From Bacillus sp. V3-13 (GTDB taxonomy: Bacteria; Bacillota; Bacilli; Bacillales; Cytobacillaceae), in the NCBI RefSeq assembly GCF_002860165.1, contig NZ_PGUZ01000034.1:1-47493 (forward strand): 47,493 bases of DNA, given 5' to 3'. Numbering within the stretch: the stretch's first letter is position 1; every line of letters begins with the position of its first letter. The notes under the pieces were generated by a model. It was not told the origin of the DNA, made no database searches, and saw only the letters and a program-made list of their open reading frames with translations. The translations under genes and the position numbers were made by a program. This document shows positions 1 through 15,208 of the stretch, in pieces.

Positions 1-160
1 CGCTCGTAAATCTCAAGTTCCGCTCGTAAATCTCGAGTTCCGCTCGTAAATCTCAAGTTCCGCTCGTAAATCTCAAGTTCCGCTCGTAAATCTCAAAGTT
101 TCCGCTTAAGTATTCAAGGTTTTCTTTCGCTTAAATGACCCGATTTATCGCTTAAATATT
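1..160. repeat. 20-bp tandem repeat array grading into CGCTTAA units
   Basis: Five head-to-tail copies of the 20-mer CGCTCGTAAATCTCAAGTTC start at 1, 21, 41, 61 and 81. Copy 2 has one G for A and copy 5 diverges at its end. They are followed by three CGCTTAA motifs starting at 103, 129 and 149. Read on the minus strand, the direction of atpC, the motifs become TTAAGCG and TTACGAGCG. There are no unique spacers, so this is not a CRISPR. The array may continue left of the window. The function is unknown. Confidence 0.85.
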
Positions 161-243
161 TTTTTCGGGTTTCCGTAACTGCAGATTGGAGTGTGGAAGG
201 GCATCTATTTTCGAGGAAAAGAGCAATTTTCAGGTGAAAAATC

Positions 244-279
244 AAAAAAAGTGCCCCAAAAAGAATCCTTTTGGGGCAC
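244..279 (-). terminator. atp operon terminator
   Basis: An 11-bp perfect stem (251-261 with 269-279, sequence GTGCCCCAAAA) with a 7-nt loop lies 12 bp past the atpC stop. On the minus strand it is followed by seven T residues, as expected for an intrinsic terminator closing the atp operon. Confidence 0.9.
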
Positions 280-290
280 TTTATGATATT

Positions 291-701
<411 letters not shown>

Positions 702-720
702 TTACCCTCCTGGTCCGTGA

Positions 721-2163
<1,443 letters not shown>

Positions 2164-2236
2164 CTATCGACAATGTTAAAGCTGAGACGTTTCTGTTATA
2201 TTATTGATCGCCGGAAGTACCAACTGTGAAGCGCGG

Positions 2237-3100
<864 letters not shown>

Positions 3101-3222
3101 TCACCACCCTTTATCAAAGAATGTCCGGCTAAAGCATTTGAAGCTTAAGCGTTTAAGAGTTTGTTACAAAAGTGAGGTGAAAATTGCCTTGGCAGCTTTT
3201 TTCACCTTTTATAACATTCTCC

Positions 3223-4746
<1,524 letters not shown>

Positions 4747-4755
4747 CTACGAATC

Positions 4756-5840
<1,085 letters not shown>

Positions 5841-5908
5841 TCAGTTAAGAAAAAACAAGTGCCTGATTGTATATAAATCTGTTTTCCAGAAATCTTTGGA
5901 CATAAAGG

Positions 5909-5943
5909 AATGGCGAAGGCTTCATTGAATGATCTTCGCCATT
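5909..5943 (-). promoter_or_regulatory. Intercistronic hairpin between atpE and atpF
   Basis: A 10-bp perfect inverted repeat (5909-5918 AATGGCGAAG with 5934-5943) and a 15-nt loop lies 25 bp beyond the atpE stop. On the minus strand it is followed by CCTTTATG, not a T run, so it is not a standard terminator. A role in mRNA processing or stability that keeps c-subunit output high is my inference. Confidence 0.5.
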
Positions 5944-5967
5944 TTGAACTTTATTGTTAACGGATGA

Positions 5968-6195
<228 letters not shown>

Positions 6196-6256
6196 TTAAA
6201 TGTATCGATAAATAATTGTTTTAAACGTTTTGTCCATAAAAAGGACAGGGTATATA

Positions 6257-6973
<717 letters not shown>

Positions 6974-7363
6974 TCACCTCTTTTCCCGCTTTTTACGTAA
7001 ATAATAAGAATAAAGAAAAAAATCTATGATCATGACAAAATAAGATGTCATTAATCCCAAAACTACACTGATAAGGTGGAAGTGCTCGGGATACCTCAGC
7101 GCTATGATTACGGCAAATGCCGCAGATGCAAGCCGGGAAAAGGAACCGAGCGAGACCGCTTTTTTCCCTTCTGAAACCGCATCCCCGAATTTCCGCACCT
7201 TTCTTGCCATCAGCCACAGATTGTAAAGGCTCAAGCTTGTACCGAAAGCCAATCCAAGAAAAATAGATTGATAAGGAGTAAATCCCCAGCCGAGAATATA
7301 GACAGCCATTAAATAAAATATGTATTTACGCTGTCTGGCAAACATTTCATTTATTTCCGGCAT
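6974..7363 (-). CDS. atpI: ATP synthase assembly protein I
   Basis: AtpI is a small membrane protein encoded at the head of most bacterial atp operons, implicated in c-ring assembly or Mg2+ supply. The protein has 129 residues with four predicted hydrophobic segments (about 15-30, 32-52, 75-92, 98-120) and ends in a basic tail (YYLRKKREKR). The start ATG is preceded by GGAGAATAAACAACC. It is 6 bp after the atpZ stop. The family is weakly conserved, and the call rests on size, hydropathy and position. Confidence 0.9.
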   Translation of the reverse strand: MPEINEMFARQRKYIFYLMAVYILGWGFTPYQSIFLGLAFGTSLSLYNLWLMARKVRKFGDAVSEGKKAVSLGSFSRLASAAFAVIIALRYPEHFHLISVVLGLMTSYFVMIIDFFLYSYYLRKKREKR

Positions 7364-7369
7364 GGTTGT

Positions 7370-7591
7370 TTATTCTCCTGAAAAGAAGTGGCGGACCAGG
7401 CGAAGCATCGCATAAATTCCTGCTGCCAACCCCAAAAGCAATCCAATAATTAAAAAAAGCGGTTCAGTGCCAAACATCCGATCGAGCCATCTTCCCCCGA
7501 AGATGCCAATCAATGTCGAACCGGCTAATTGAGATAGAATGGCGGATGTTAATGCCATTGCTTTAAAAGGGTGACGGTTGTTCTGGTTCAT
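7370..7591 (-). CDS. atpZ: AtpZ/ATPase gene 1 family membrane protein
   Basis: This is a two-helix membrane protein of the AtpZ family, the partner of AtpI, inferred to help ATP synthase assembly or cation supply. Hydrophobic segments (about 14-32 and 44-66, including GIFGGRWLDRMFG between them) match the family pattern, in which Gly and Asp residues flank the turn. I start at the ATG at 7591 (MNQNNRHPF), about 10 nt after GAGG. An upstream ATG at 7609 lacks a binding site. It is the first gene of the operon. Confidence 0.82.
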   Translation of the reverse strand: MNQNNRHPFKAMALTSAILSQLAGSTLIGIFGGRWLDRMFGTEPLFLIIGLLLGLAAGIYAMLRLVRHFFSGE

Positions 7592-7718
7592 ATCAACGCA
7601 TCCTCGCATTCAGAGAATGGTACTTGGCGGGGGCGATTTTAATAATTTTAGAGTGTGCAGAAGTGGAAAAATAAACTGCACAAGCGTGTTGAAAACCTTA
7701 TCATTTATACCCTTTGTA

Positions 7719-7747
7719 AGCATACAATAGGGTTATGTCAATGTCAA
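7719..7747 (-). promoter_or_regulatory. Sigma-A promoter of the atp operon
   Basis: TTGACA (minus strand, 7742-7747) and TATGCT (7719-7724) are separated by exactly 17 bp. The transcript would start near 7711, leaving a leader of about 120 nt before atpZ. No other comparable site lies between the subtilase gene and atpZ. Confidence 0.75.
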
Positions 7748-7842
7748 TTAATTTGGAGTGAAAAAGTTCACAAATGAAAGGGCTAAAATCTGGTATGTTC
7801 ACACATTTTTCGAAATTTTTCCTCGGAATATTCTTGATTTTT

Positions 7843-10095
7843 TCAATCATTTCTGCTTAGGTTGCGCGATTCTTTTTTTCCAATTTGAATATAGGCCTCG
7901 ATCACATCTTCCCTGCCGGCTTTTTTGGCGAAAATTTTCAGTAAATATAATCCGTCAGCAGGGAGCTGCTCAGCTTTCACTTCTTTTTGAATCAAGCCCT
8001 TTTTTACGTTCCTTTCCCAATCAAGAAATCCTAAAAAGCGATAATGATCAGGATCAAAGATGGCAATTCCGAATTCTTCGGCCCCGCCTGGCAAATACAC
8101 TTCGTAGCGGTATGACTGGCTGTCATCCCCGATGACAAAATCAAAGCCCATGATTCTCGGGTACGCTGGTTCTTCCAGAACATATAAATACGGGATCCTG
8201 ATTTGTTTGGAACCCTGCCGCAAAATAAGTTCCCCATCCTGGATCTTTTCTTTTAATTGCGATGGTTCGACACGCATGGCGAGCTCCACTCTTTTCTTTT
8301 GATGCGGAAGCAGATCAAAGGAAAGCGGAATCTCCCAATGAATGCCGGGGGTTTTTTTCGGAACCGAAAAAGAATATTTCTTTACATCTGTACCGGTATT
8401 TTCAATGGTTAAGGATGCCTTATGGCGATGCAAGTGTTCAGCAAGCTGAAACTTACCGAATTGGATTGTTCCCGGCATCACAAGCGTTTCATTGTTAATC
8501 GCTTCAACCGCCTGAATCCTGCCTGCCCCCTGCTCATATGTTCGGTATGCTTCGCCTTTCTCGTTATAAAGTTTTTTTGCCGTATTTAGTAATGAAGCTT
8601 TAATCTGCTCTGGAGTCCAGTTTGGATGAGCCTGCTTGATGAGCGCGCAAACTCCGGCGACATGGGGTGCCGCCATACTTGTTCCCTGCAAAGATAGATA
8701 TCCTCCCGGAACCGTACTGTTGATCGCTACCCCTGGCGCGACGATATCCGGTTTAATTTCCCATGAATCGGTGACAGGTCCCCTTGAACTGAATTCAGCA
8801 AGCAAATCTTTTTCTTCTATTAATATAGCCCGTGAATAAATTTCTTTTTTCTCAAGATGTTTTTTTAGCTGGATTCCTGTTTTTTTCGAAACAGAAACGA
8901 CTGGAATTGAAACGTTTTCTTCGAGGTTTCCAATGAAATGACCGTCTGTATTGTTATAAATAATCACTGCGGCCGCACCCGCCTTTTTGGCATTCCGTGC
9001 TTTTTCGGTAAATGTCAGCTTTCCCCTTTCAAGGAGTACTATTTTTCCTGCCGCATTTTTTAGATCCTTTTCCTCGCCGAGACCGGCAAACACCATTTGC
9101 AGTGAACGGTCCAGCTTCCAAACATCTGCTCCTTGCATCGGCTCCATCCTGATTTTCTTCGCTGATCCCTCAAGCAATAAATAAGGGATCTTCATCGGCG
9201 GAGTGGAGGCCCCGACCGAAATCGCTTTCGATGCTGTACCCGGGGAACCGACCGTCCATATCCCGGGTCCGGAGTTGCCTGAAGAGGTGACAGCTGTAAT
9301 CCCATTTTCAACGGCTTTATTTAAAGCGAGGCTGATGGGGAGGTCCGGTCCGTTCACATTGTTTCCGAGTGACAGGTTCAATATATCAACACGATCTTTG
9401 ATTGCTTGCTCAATTGCGGCGATTATTTGCTCAGTTGTGCCTCCGCCGCCGGGGCCAAGCGCGCGGTAGGCGACGATCTCCGCCTCTGGGGCCACTCCTT
9501 TAAACCTGCCATTCGCAGCAATCACCCCCGCAACGTGAGTGCCGTGCAGCGTGCGTTGACGCGGTCCGCCTTGCGATTCCATCGGATCATGATCCCCGTC
9601 AATAAAATCGCTCCCGCCGCGATAATTTCTCCGCAAATCCGGGTGAGTGTAATCCAGTCCCGTATCAATTACGCCAACGGTAATTCCTTTCCCGGTTAAC
9701 CGTTCATTTTTCGCATCGAAAAGCCCCCGCACTGCCTCACCGCCAATCATTTTAATGTTTTCTTCCGTGTTGACCGTGTACGCCTGGACTGGTGAAACAA
9801 GCGAAACGGCTTGTTGTTTCGCTAACTTTTCAAAGGAATGGACATCACCTTTTACGGAAAACCCGTTCAATGTATGTTTAAAAATATGGCGGAGCTCCAG
9901 GTCTGGAAATTTCGCTAACAATCCTTCGATATCGCGTTTTGATTGTGTGTCTTTGAGGACGACGATGGCTATGTTTGTTTGCCCCGGATCGTCTTTTGGA
10001 ATAGGTGGATGTTCGAGTATTTTTGACTGGCTGGCAGCCGCAGCGGCTATTAACCAGATGAAAGTGATTATCGAGGCCATTTTCCTGACCATCAT
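7843..10095 (-). CDS. Secreted Vpr-like subtilisin-family serine protease (S8)
   Basis: A 750-residue exported protease. Residues 1-22 form a signal peptide (basic start, hydrophobic core, AAAASQS). An I9-type propeptide covers about 40-108. The S8 catalytic domain has Asp144 (VIDTGLDYTHPDL), His184 (HGTHVAGVIA), the oxyanion Asn274 (SSGNSGPG) and Ser473 (GTSMAAPHVAG). A PA domain (about 330-420, KIVLLERGKLTF) is inserted before the serine, as in B. subtilis Vpr (806 residues). A beta-rich C-terminal region follows to 740. No LPxTG anchor is seen. An AAGGAG site supports the start. In B. subtilis vpr is elsewhere, so orthology is uncertain. Confidence 0.88.
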   Translation of the reverse strand: MMVRKMASIITFIWLIAAAAASQSKILEHPPIPKDDPGQTNIAIVVLKDTQSKRDIEGLLAKFPDLELRHIFKHTLNGFSVKGDVHSFEKLAKQQAVSLVSPVQAYTVNTEENIKMIGGEAVRGLFDAKNERLTGKGITVGVIDTGLDYTHPDLRRNYRGGSDFIDGDHDPMESQGGPRQRTLHGTHVAGVIAANGRFKGVAPEAEIVAYRALGPGGGGTTEQIIAAIEQAIKDRVDILNLSLGNNVNGPDLPISLALNKAVENGITAVTSSGNSGPGIWTVGSPGTASKAISVGASTPPMKIPYLLLEGSAKKIRMEPMQGADVWKLDRSLQMVFAGLGEEKDLKNAAGKIVLLERGKLTFTEKARNAKKAGAAAVIIYNNTDGHFIGNLEENVSIPVVSVSKKTGIQLKKHLEKKEIYSRAILIEEKDLLAEFSSRGPVTDSWEIKPDIVAPGVAINSTVPGGYLSLQGTSMAAPHVAGVCALIKQAHPNWTPEQIKASLLNTAKKLYNEKGEAYRTYEQGAGRIQAVEAINNETLVMPGTIQFGKFQLAEHLHRHKASLTIENTGTDVKKYSFSVPKKTPGIHWEIPLSFDLLPHQKKRVELAMRVEPSQLKEKIQDGELILRQGSKQIRIPYLYVLEEPAYPRIMGFDFVIGDDSQSYRYEVYLPGGAEEFGIAIFDPDHYRFLGFLDWERNVKKGLIQKEVKAEQLPADGLYLLKIFAKKAGREDVIEAYIQIGKKESRNLSRND

Positions 10096-10336
10096 TGACC
10101 CGCTCCTTTTTCAATAGAGTTTTCCGGGGATGGTCGAATTATGCAGGGTATAGATGTCGGGAATGATACTTGTTGGAGTCCTGTTTCGTTTCAAATAATT
10201 AATGGTTGGACTTTTTGCTTTAATTGTTGCAATCTGACATCTGTTTAAAGGTAAAATCTCTATTTTTAATTCGCTATTTTCGCTCAACCTTTTGCCACGA
10301 AATTGCAGTATAAAAAGCTAAAATGGGTTTAAGAAA

Positions 10337-10353
10337 GTGTACATTGTGTACAC
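10337..10353 (+). promoter_or_regulatory. Inverted-repeat operator upstream of the toxin-antitoxin pair
   Basis: GTGTAC, five bases, then GTACAC form a perfect 6-bp dyad. A second partial copy (GTGCATA) follows, and AT-rich -10-like sequence lies within 25 bp. The position, 46 bp before the antitoxin start, fits an autoregulatory operator; this is inference. Confidence 0.45.
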
Positions 10354-10398
10354 TATGTGCATAATATGTTAATATAGGAGGTGAAAGGAGAGATGCTC

Positions 10399-10827
10399 AT
10401 GCAGGGAACACTTAATGCCACTGATGTGCGAAGACACTGGAGCCAATTTAACGATGATATCGTTAGAGAAGGTCCTCGTTTTGTTAAACGAAATCGTGAT
10501 AAGTGGGTGGCAGTTAGTTCAGAACATCTTAAAGCAGCTTTTGCCACATTTACTTTTGATGCCGAACTGCTGCATGAAGAAGATGGTTCTGTTACAGCGA
10601 CTCTTAAAGGCTTCGATTTAGTAGAGAATGGCGAGACAGAAGAAGAAGCAATTGATTTATTAACAGAAGAATTAATCGACTATGCGAATGAGTATCAAGA
10701 TAATTTTAAATCCTATTTTCAAGCTCCTAATAGACACGATCACTTCCCTTATATTATGAATGTTTTAGTCCAAGATACTTTCGAAGAAGTTAAGTCCCTG
10801 ATCCGATGCCCAGTTGAAGAGAAATAG
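10399..10827 (+). CDS. Antitoxin with Phd-like N-terminus and HicB-like domain
   Basis: A 142-residue protein. Residues 1-48 resemble the Phd/YefM antitoxin fold (NATDVRRHWSQFNDDIVREG, then FVKRNRDKWVAVSSEHL). About 50-105 resembles a HicB-type domain (DGSVTATLKGFDLVENGETE, then EEAIDLLTEELIDYA). Similar proteins are often mislabelled exoribonuclease R, but no nuclease motif is present. The start ATG at 10399 is 8 nt after AAGGAG; in-frame GTG (10381) and ATG (10393) codons lie too close to their Shine-Dalgarno sequences. The last 22 bases overlap the toxin frame. Confidence 0.75.
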   Translation: MQGTLNATDVRRHWSQFNDDIVREGPRFVKRNRDKWVAVSSEHLKAAFATFTFDAELLHEEDGSVTATLKGFDLVENGETEEEAIDLLTEELIDYANEYQDNFKSYFQAPNRHDHFPYIMNVLVQDTFEEVKSLIRCPVEEK

Positions 10828-11027
10828 AACGTTTCTGCCGCAGAGACGGCTGGAAAGAGTATAAACAGAAGGGTCATCATATTTATTTTATGAAACAGAT
10901 GGATGATGGCACTTTAAAGAGGACAAAAGTTTCAAGAGGTACGGGAGAAGTGAGAGGACATTTGTGGAAAGAAATTTTAAAGAAACAACTTCAAGTAACA
11001 GAAGAATATTTTAATGATAAAAAATAG
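10806..11027 (+). pseudogene. HicA-like toxin frame interrupted by TGA at codon 4
   Basis: The frame reads ATG CCC AGT TGA and then 69 codons to TAG at 11025-11027. It would give MPS*REIERFCRRDGW and end in LKKQLQVTEEYFNDKK. The frame overlaps the end of the antitoxin gene, as in intact TA pairs. From memory, family members have Trp at codon 4 (M-P-x-W), so a single TGG-to-TGA change explains the break. The conserved DGW, DDGTLKRTKVSR and LWKEILKKQL segments are intact. No in-frame ATG lies between the TGA and codon 29. It is either a recent nonsense mutation, a sequencing error, or a readthrough gene. Confidence 0.75.
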
Positions 11028-11063
11028 CTTTCTAATCCCAGAAGGATTTTTGTATTTATTTTT

Positions 11064-11097
11064 AGGCTGGCCCCATCGTTCAGGCCAGCCTTTGTTT
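11064..11097 (+). terminator. Terminator after the toxin frame (possibly bidirectional)
   Basis: AGGCTGGCC (11064-11072) pairs perfectly with 11083-11091 and is followed on the plus strand by TTTGTTTGTTT. It ends 8 bp from the mnaA stop, so it may also stop minus-strand transcripts, although the minus-strand tail is A-rich. Confidence 0.75.
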
Positions 11098-11099
11098 GT

Positions 11100-12248
11100 T
11101 TATTCGGGTTTATAATCGGCAGGACGCTCGGTTGTTTGCTTGAAATAGTAGCGGATTGCGTCACAAATTCGGGCTGAAGCATGTCCGTCACCATACGGGT
11201 TTATTGCTTTAGCCATTTTTTCATAGGAGGAAGGGTCGGTTAATAGCTCGGTTGCCATCTGATAAATCGGTTCTTCTTCAATGCCGGCCAGCTTAAGCGT
11301 TCCAGCTTCGATTCCTTCCGGCCGCTCGGTTGTATCCCGCAAGACGAGAACCGGAACACCGAGAGATGGAGCTTCCTCCTGCACTCCCCCTGAATCGGTT
11401 AATATTAAATGGGCTCTTGAAGCGAAATTATGAAAATCAATAACATCAAGAGGCTCGATTAAGTGGATGCGCGGATCATTGCCAAGAATTTCGGCAGCAG
11501 TTCCGCGGACGGCAGGATTTAGATGGACCGGATAGACAACCTGCACATCTGCCTGCTCTTCGACAAGCCGCTTGATCGCCCTGAACATATTTCGCATCGG
11601 TTCGCCAAGATTTTCGCGGCGATGGGCAGTCAAAAGAATCAAGCGGTCATTGCCAAGCTTTTCGAGAACCTCATGATGATATTCCTCTTTCACCGTTGTT
11701 GCCAGGGCATCGATTGCCGTATTGCCCGTCACAAATATGTTTTCGCCTTGCTTGTTTTCTTCGAGCAGGTTTTCGGCCGATTTAGCAGTAGGAGCAAAAT
11801 GAAGATCGGCCATCACTCCTGTCAGCTGGCGGTTCATTTCTTCAGGAAAAGGCGAGTACTTATTCCACGTTCTCAGGCCGGCTTCAACATGGCCGACAAC
11901 AATTTGATTGTAAAACGCAGCAAGGCTGGCAACAAACGTCGTTGTTGTATCGCCGTGAACGAGGACAATATCCGGCTTCACTTCCTTCATCACTTTATCA
12001 AGGCCTTCCAAACCTCTTGTTGTTACATCAATAAGGGTTTGCCGGTCTTTCATGATATTCAGGTCATAGTCCGGTTTAATCTGGAAAATATTTAAAACTT
12101 GATCAAGCATCTCCCGGTGCTGGGCTGTAACGGTGACGACCGATTCAAACTGCCCGGGCCGCTTTTTCAGTTCAAGAACAAGGGGAGCCATTTTGATTGC
12201 TTCGGGCCTTGTACCGAAGATCGTCATTACTTTAATGGGACGGTTCAT
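11100..12248 (-). CDS. mnaA: UDP-N-acetylglucosamine 2-epimerase
   Basis: This non-hydrolysing epimerase interconverts UDP-GlcNAc and UDP-ManNAc for teichoic-acid linkage units or other wall polymers in the cytosol. The 382-residue length is usual. Visible family motifs are TIFGTRPEAIKMAPL at the N-terminus, VTAQHREMLDQVL, LVHGDTTTTFVASLAAFY, VGHVEAGLRT, LTAHRRENLG and LTDSGGVQEEAPSLGVPVLVLRDTTERPEG. The start ATG has GAGGTG 8 nt upstream. It follows upp by 18 bp and probably shares its transcript. Confidence 0.95.
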   Translation of the reverse strand: MNRPIKVMTIFGTRPEAIKMAPLVLELKKRPGQFESVVTVTAQHREMLDQVLNIFQIKPDYDLNIMKDRQTLIDVTTRGLEGLDKVMKEVKPDIVLVHGDTTTTFVASLAAFYNQIVVGHVEAGLRTWNKYSPFPEEMNRQLTGVMADLHFAPTAKSAENLLEENKQGENIFVTGNTAIDALATTVKEEYHHEVLEKLGNDRLILLTAHRRENLGEPMRNMFRAIKRLVEEQADVQVVYPVHLNPAVRGTAAEILGNDPRIHLIEPLDVIDFHNFASRAHLILTDSGGVQEEAPSLGVPVLVLRDTTERPEGIEAGTLKLAGIEEEPIYQMATELLTDPSSYEKMAKAINPYGDGHASARICDAIRYYFKQTTERPADYKPE

Positions 12249-12266
12249 TACTTACACCTCTTTAGA

Positions 12267-12944
<678 letters not shown>

Positions 12945-12972
12945 CTAAAAATCCTTCTACACACTTCGTCTA

Positions 12973-13001
12973 ATTTTACAGAAAAAACGCAAGTTGAGCA
13001 A
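12973..13001 (-). promoter_or_regulatory. Candidate promoter of upp-mnaA
   Basis: TTGCTC (12996-13001) and TAAAAT (12973-12978) are separated by 17 bp on the minus strand, downstream of the glyA terminator. The -10 is good and the -35 keeps only TTG. Confidence 0.4.
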
Positions 13002-13061
13002 CTCGGGCCGGAAACTGTAAAAGAAACGTCATAATTGCCCGGTTGCATTGGTGGCCACCTT

Positions 13062-13105
13062 TTGAAAAAAAGAGCCCGGCCCTGCTTTAAACGCAGAACC
13101 GGGCT
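13062..13105 (-). terminator. glyA terminator
   Basis: AGCCCGG pairs with CCGGGCT (13073-13079 with 13099-13105), with extra pairing inside the loop. The minus strand continues CTTTTTTTC. It starts 8 bp past the glyA stop. Confidence 0.88.
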
Positions 13106-13112
13106 TTCTTTT

Positions 13113-14345
13113 TTAATAAAGTTGAAATTTTTTAGTTAAATTAAGGACGCGTTGTTTTGCTTCCTCAAGCTTTTCAGCGTCTTCATGATTTTTTAGGGTG
13201 AACGCAATAAGCGAGCCTATTTCGTCCATTTCAGCGAGGCCAAATCCTCTCGATGTAACCGCTGCTGTCCCGATCCGGATTCCGCTTGTTACAAATGGGC
13301 TTTCCGGGTCAAACGGAATTGTATTTTTATTAACGGTAATCCCGACTTCGTCAAGAACTTTTTCGGCTACCTTCCCGGTGATCCCGAGTGAACGCAGATC
13401 CAATAGCAGCAAATGATTATCGGTTCCGCCTGAGACGAGGTCGAGCCCTTCGTTTTGCAGCTTTTCCGCTAAACGCTTCGCATTTTCAACAATATTTTTT
13501 GCGTATTCTTGAAAGCTGTCCTGCAGCGCTTCACCGAATGCGACCGCCTTCGCTGCGATCACATGCATTAGCGGACCGCCTTGAATGCCCGGGAAAATGG
13601 ATTTGTCAATTTTCTTGGCGAACTCTTCTTTGCATAAAATCATGCCGCCGCGAGGACCGCGCAGTGTCTTATGAGTCGTAGTGGTCACGAAATGTGCATG
13701 CGGGACGGGATTTGAATGCAGTCCTGCCGCAACGAGCCCGGCAATATGGGCCATGTCGACCATCAGGTACGCACCGACTTCATCGGCAATCTCCCGGAAT
13801 CGTTTAAAATCAATTTCGCGGGGATAGGCGCTTGCACCGGCTACAATCAACTTCGGCTTATGCTCGCGCGCTTTGGCAAGCACATCATCATAATCAATGC
13901 GCTGTGTTTTTTCGTCAACACCGTACTCGACAAAGTTGTATTGGACGCCGCTGAAATTAACCGGACTTCCATGCGTTAAATGGCCGCCATGTGAAAGATT
14001 CATTCCCAATACAGTGTCACCGTGTTCCAAAATTGTAAAATAAACAGCCATATTCGCTTGCGCGCCTGAGTGCGGCTGGACGTTGACATGGTCCGCACCG
14101 AAAATTTGTTTTGCCCGGTCACGGGCCAAATCTTCGACAACGTCTACATGCTCACAACCGCCATAGTAACGGCGTCCCGGATAACCCTCTGCGTATTTGT
14201 TTGTCAACACGGAGCCCTGTGCTTCCATGACCGCCTCACTGACGAAATTTTCTGATGCGATTAATTCAATTTTTGTCCGCTGCCGCCCGAGTTCATCCTG
14301 TATTGCTTGAAAAACCTGTTCATCCTGTTGTGCCAAATGCTTCAT
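13113..14345 (-). CDS. glyA: Serine hydroxymethyltransferase
   Basis: GlyA is a PLP enzyme that interconverts serine and glycine with tetrahydrofolate and is the main one-carbon source. The start at 14345 ([10 protein letters not shown]) gives 410 residues and lies 6 nt after AAAGGAGG; the ATG two codons earlier touches the binding site. The PLP lysine is Lys226 in [14 protein letters not shown]. Substrate and cofactor motifs [24 protein letters not shown] and [12 protein letters not shown] are intact. An extended -10 (TGTTAGAAT, near 14430) may be its promoter. No PurR box was recognised. Confidence 0.97.
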   Translation of the reverse strand: MKHLAQQDEQVFQAIQDELGRQRTKIELIASENFVSEAVMEAQGSVLTNKYAEGYPGRRYYGGCEHVDVVEDLARDRAKQIFGADHVNVQPHSGAQANMAVYFTILEHGDTVLGMNLSHGGHLTHGSPVNFSGVQYNFVEYGVDEKTQRIDYDDVLAKAREHKPKLIVAGASAYPREIDFKRFREIADEVGAYLMVDMAHIAGLVAAGLHSNPVPHAHFVTTTTHKTLRGPRGGMILCKEEFAKKIDKSIFPGIQGGPLMHVIAAKAVAFGEALQDSFQEYAKNIVENAKRLAEKLQNEGLDLVSGGTDNHLLLLDLRSLGITGKVAEKVLDEVGITVNKNTIPFDPESPFVTSGIRIGTAAVTSRGFGLAEMDEIGSLIAFTLKNHEDAEKLEEAKQRVLNLTKKFQLY

Positions 14346-14544
14346 CGTCATCCTCCTTTGATCAACCGAACTTTAAGTAAAAATATGTACTGCAAACACG
14401 GCTTATTTTGAAAATTCTTTTATATTCTAACATGCTTTCCGCTTGAAAAGATAGATGCGGTTGACCGGAAAAAAACCAATTTTCGCTTATTTACCGGGAA
14501 ATTTTTTAAGTAACCGCTTGCAGTCTTAAGCTGTGCATCTATGG

Positions 14545-14575
14545 GAAAAAGCCTTTACAGTGGGTAAAGGCTTTT
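14545..14575 (-). terminator. ywlG terminator
   Basis: GCCTTTAC pairs with GTAAAGGC, with flanking A and T runs, just 4 bp past the ywlG stop. The symmetrical A/T flanks mean it could work in both directions. Confidence 0.8.
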
Positions 14576-14578
14576 CGT

Positions 14579-15148
14579 TTAATGGCATGATTGTTCATCC
14601 CGATTTTTTTCGTATACGGCCCGGGATCCGCCGATTAACTTAGGGCGGGTTTTCGCAAGGGTGACATGTGCGCCGCCCACCTGCTTTAAGGAAACCCGGA
14701 CTGGTACAGCAACCGGCTTTAAATGCATGCCGATGAATGTATCGCCAATATCGATTCCCGCGTCGGCTTTAATATACTCGACGATGACAGGGTCAGCAAA
14801 CTGGTCAAAAGCATATGTTGCCATTGCCCCGCCGGCGGAACGGACGGGAATAACCGCTACTTCTTCCAGACCTTTTTCTTCTGCAGTTGAACGCTCCACG
14901 ACAAGTGCCCGGTTTAAATGCTCGCAGCATTGAAAGGCAAGCTGGACACCGGTCTGTTCCTGGAAAAGCTTGATCTGCCGGAAAATCATCGCAGCTGTCT
15001 CTTCCGTTCCGGCCGTTCCGATCCGTCTGCCCGCCACTTCACTCGTGCTGCAGCCGACAACAAACAGATTCTTTTCCGTTAGCGATGTCTGCTCTTTAAA
15101 TTCTGACAGTATTTTATTTAAATCTTTTTCCCATACCTCTATCACCAT
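14579..15148 (-). CDS. ywlG: UPF0340/DUF436 family protein YwlG
   Basis: The 189-residue cytosolic protein belongs to the DUF436 (TIGR01440) family; its function is unknown. It shows the family's [14 protein letters not shown] near the N-terminus, [16 protein letters not shown] in the middle, [19 protein letters not shown] and the ending [14 protein letters not shown]. The two adjacent cysteines and the His in QCCEH are conserved-looking and could bind a metal or cofactor, which is only a suggestion. It sits between rpiB and glyA as in B. subtilis. Confidence 0.93.
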   Translation of the reverse strand: MVIEVWEKDLNKILSEFKEQTSLTEKNLFVVGCSTSEVAGRRIGTAGTEETAAMIFRQIKLFQEQTGVQLAFQCCEHLNRALVVERSTAEEKGLEEVAVIPVRSAGGAMATYAFDQFADPVIVEYIKADAGIDIGDTFIGMHLKPVAVPVRVSLKQVGGAHVTLAKTRPKLIGGSRAVYEKNRDEQSCH

Positions 15149-15208
15149 AAAAGCCCACCCTTTTCTAAAGCTTTTATTTAAGTTTTTAAGTGCTCCACAA
15201 GATGTTAT

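Noticed and set aside
1-100. Possible CRISPR array
   Set aside because: The repeats are 20 bp, directly abutting, without unique spacers, and no cas genes are seen.
10096-10336. Vpr-linked DnaA boxes
   Set aside because: B. subtilis vpr lies near a DnaA cluster, but no TTATNCACA box was found upstream of this protease.
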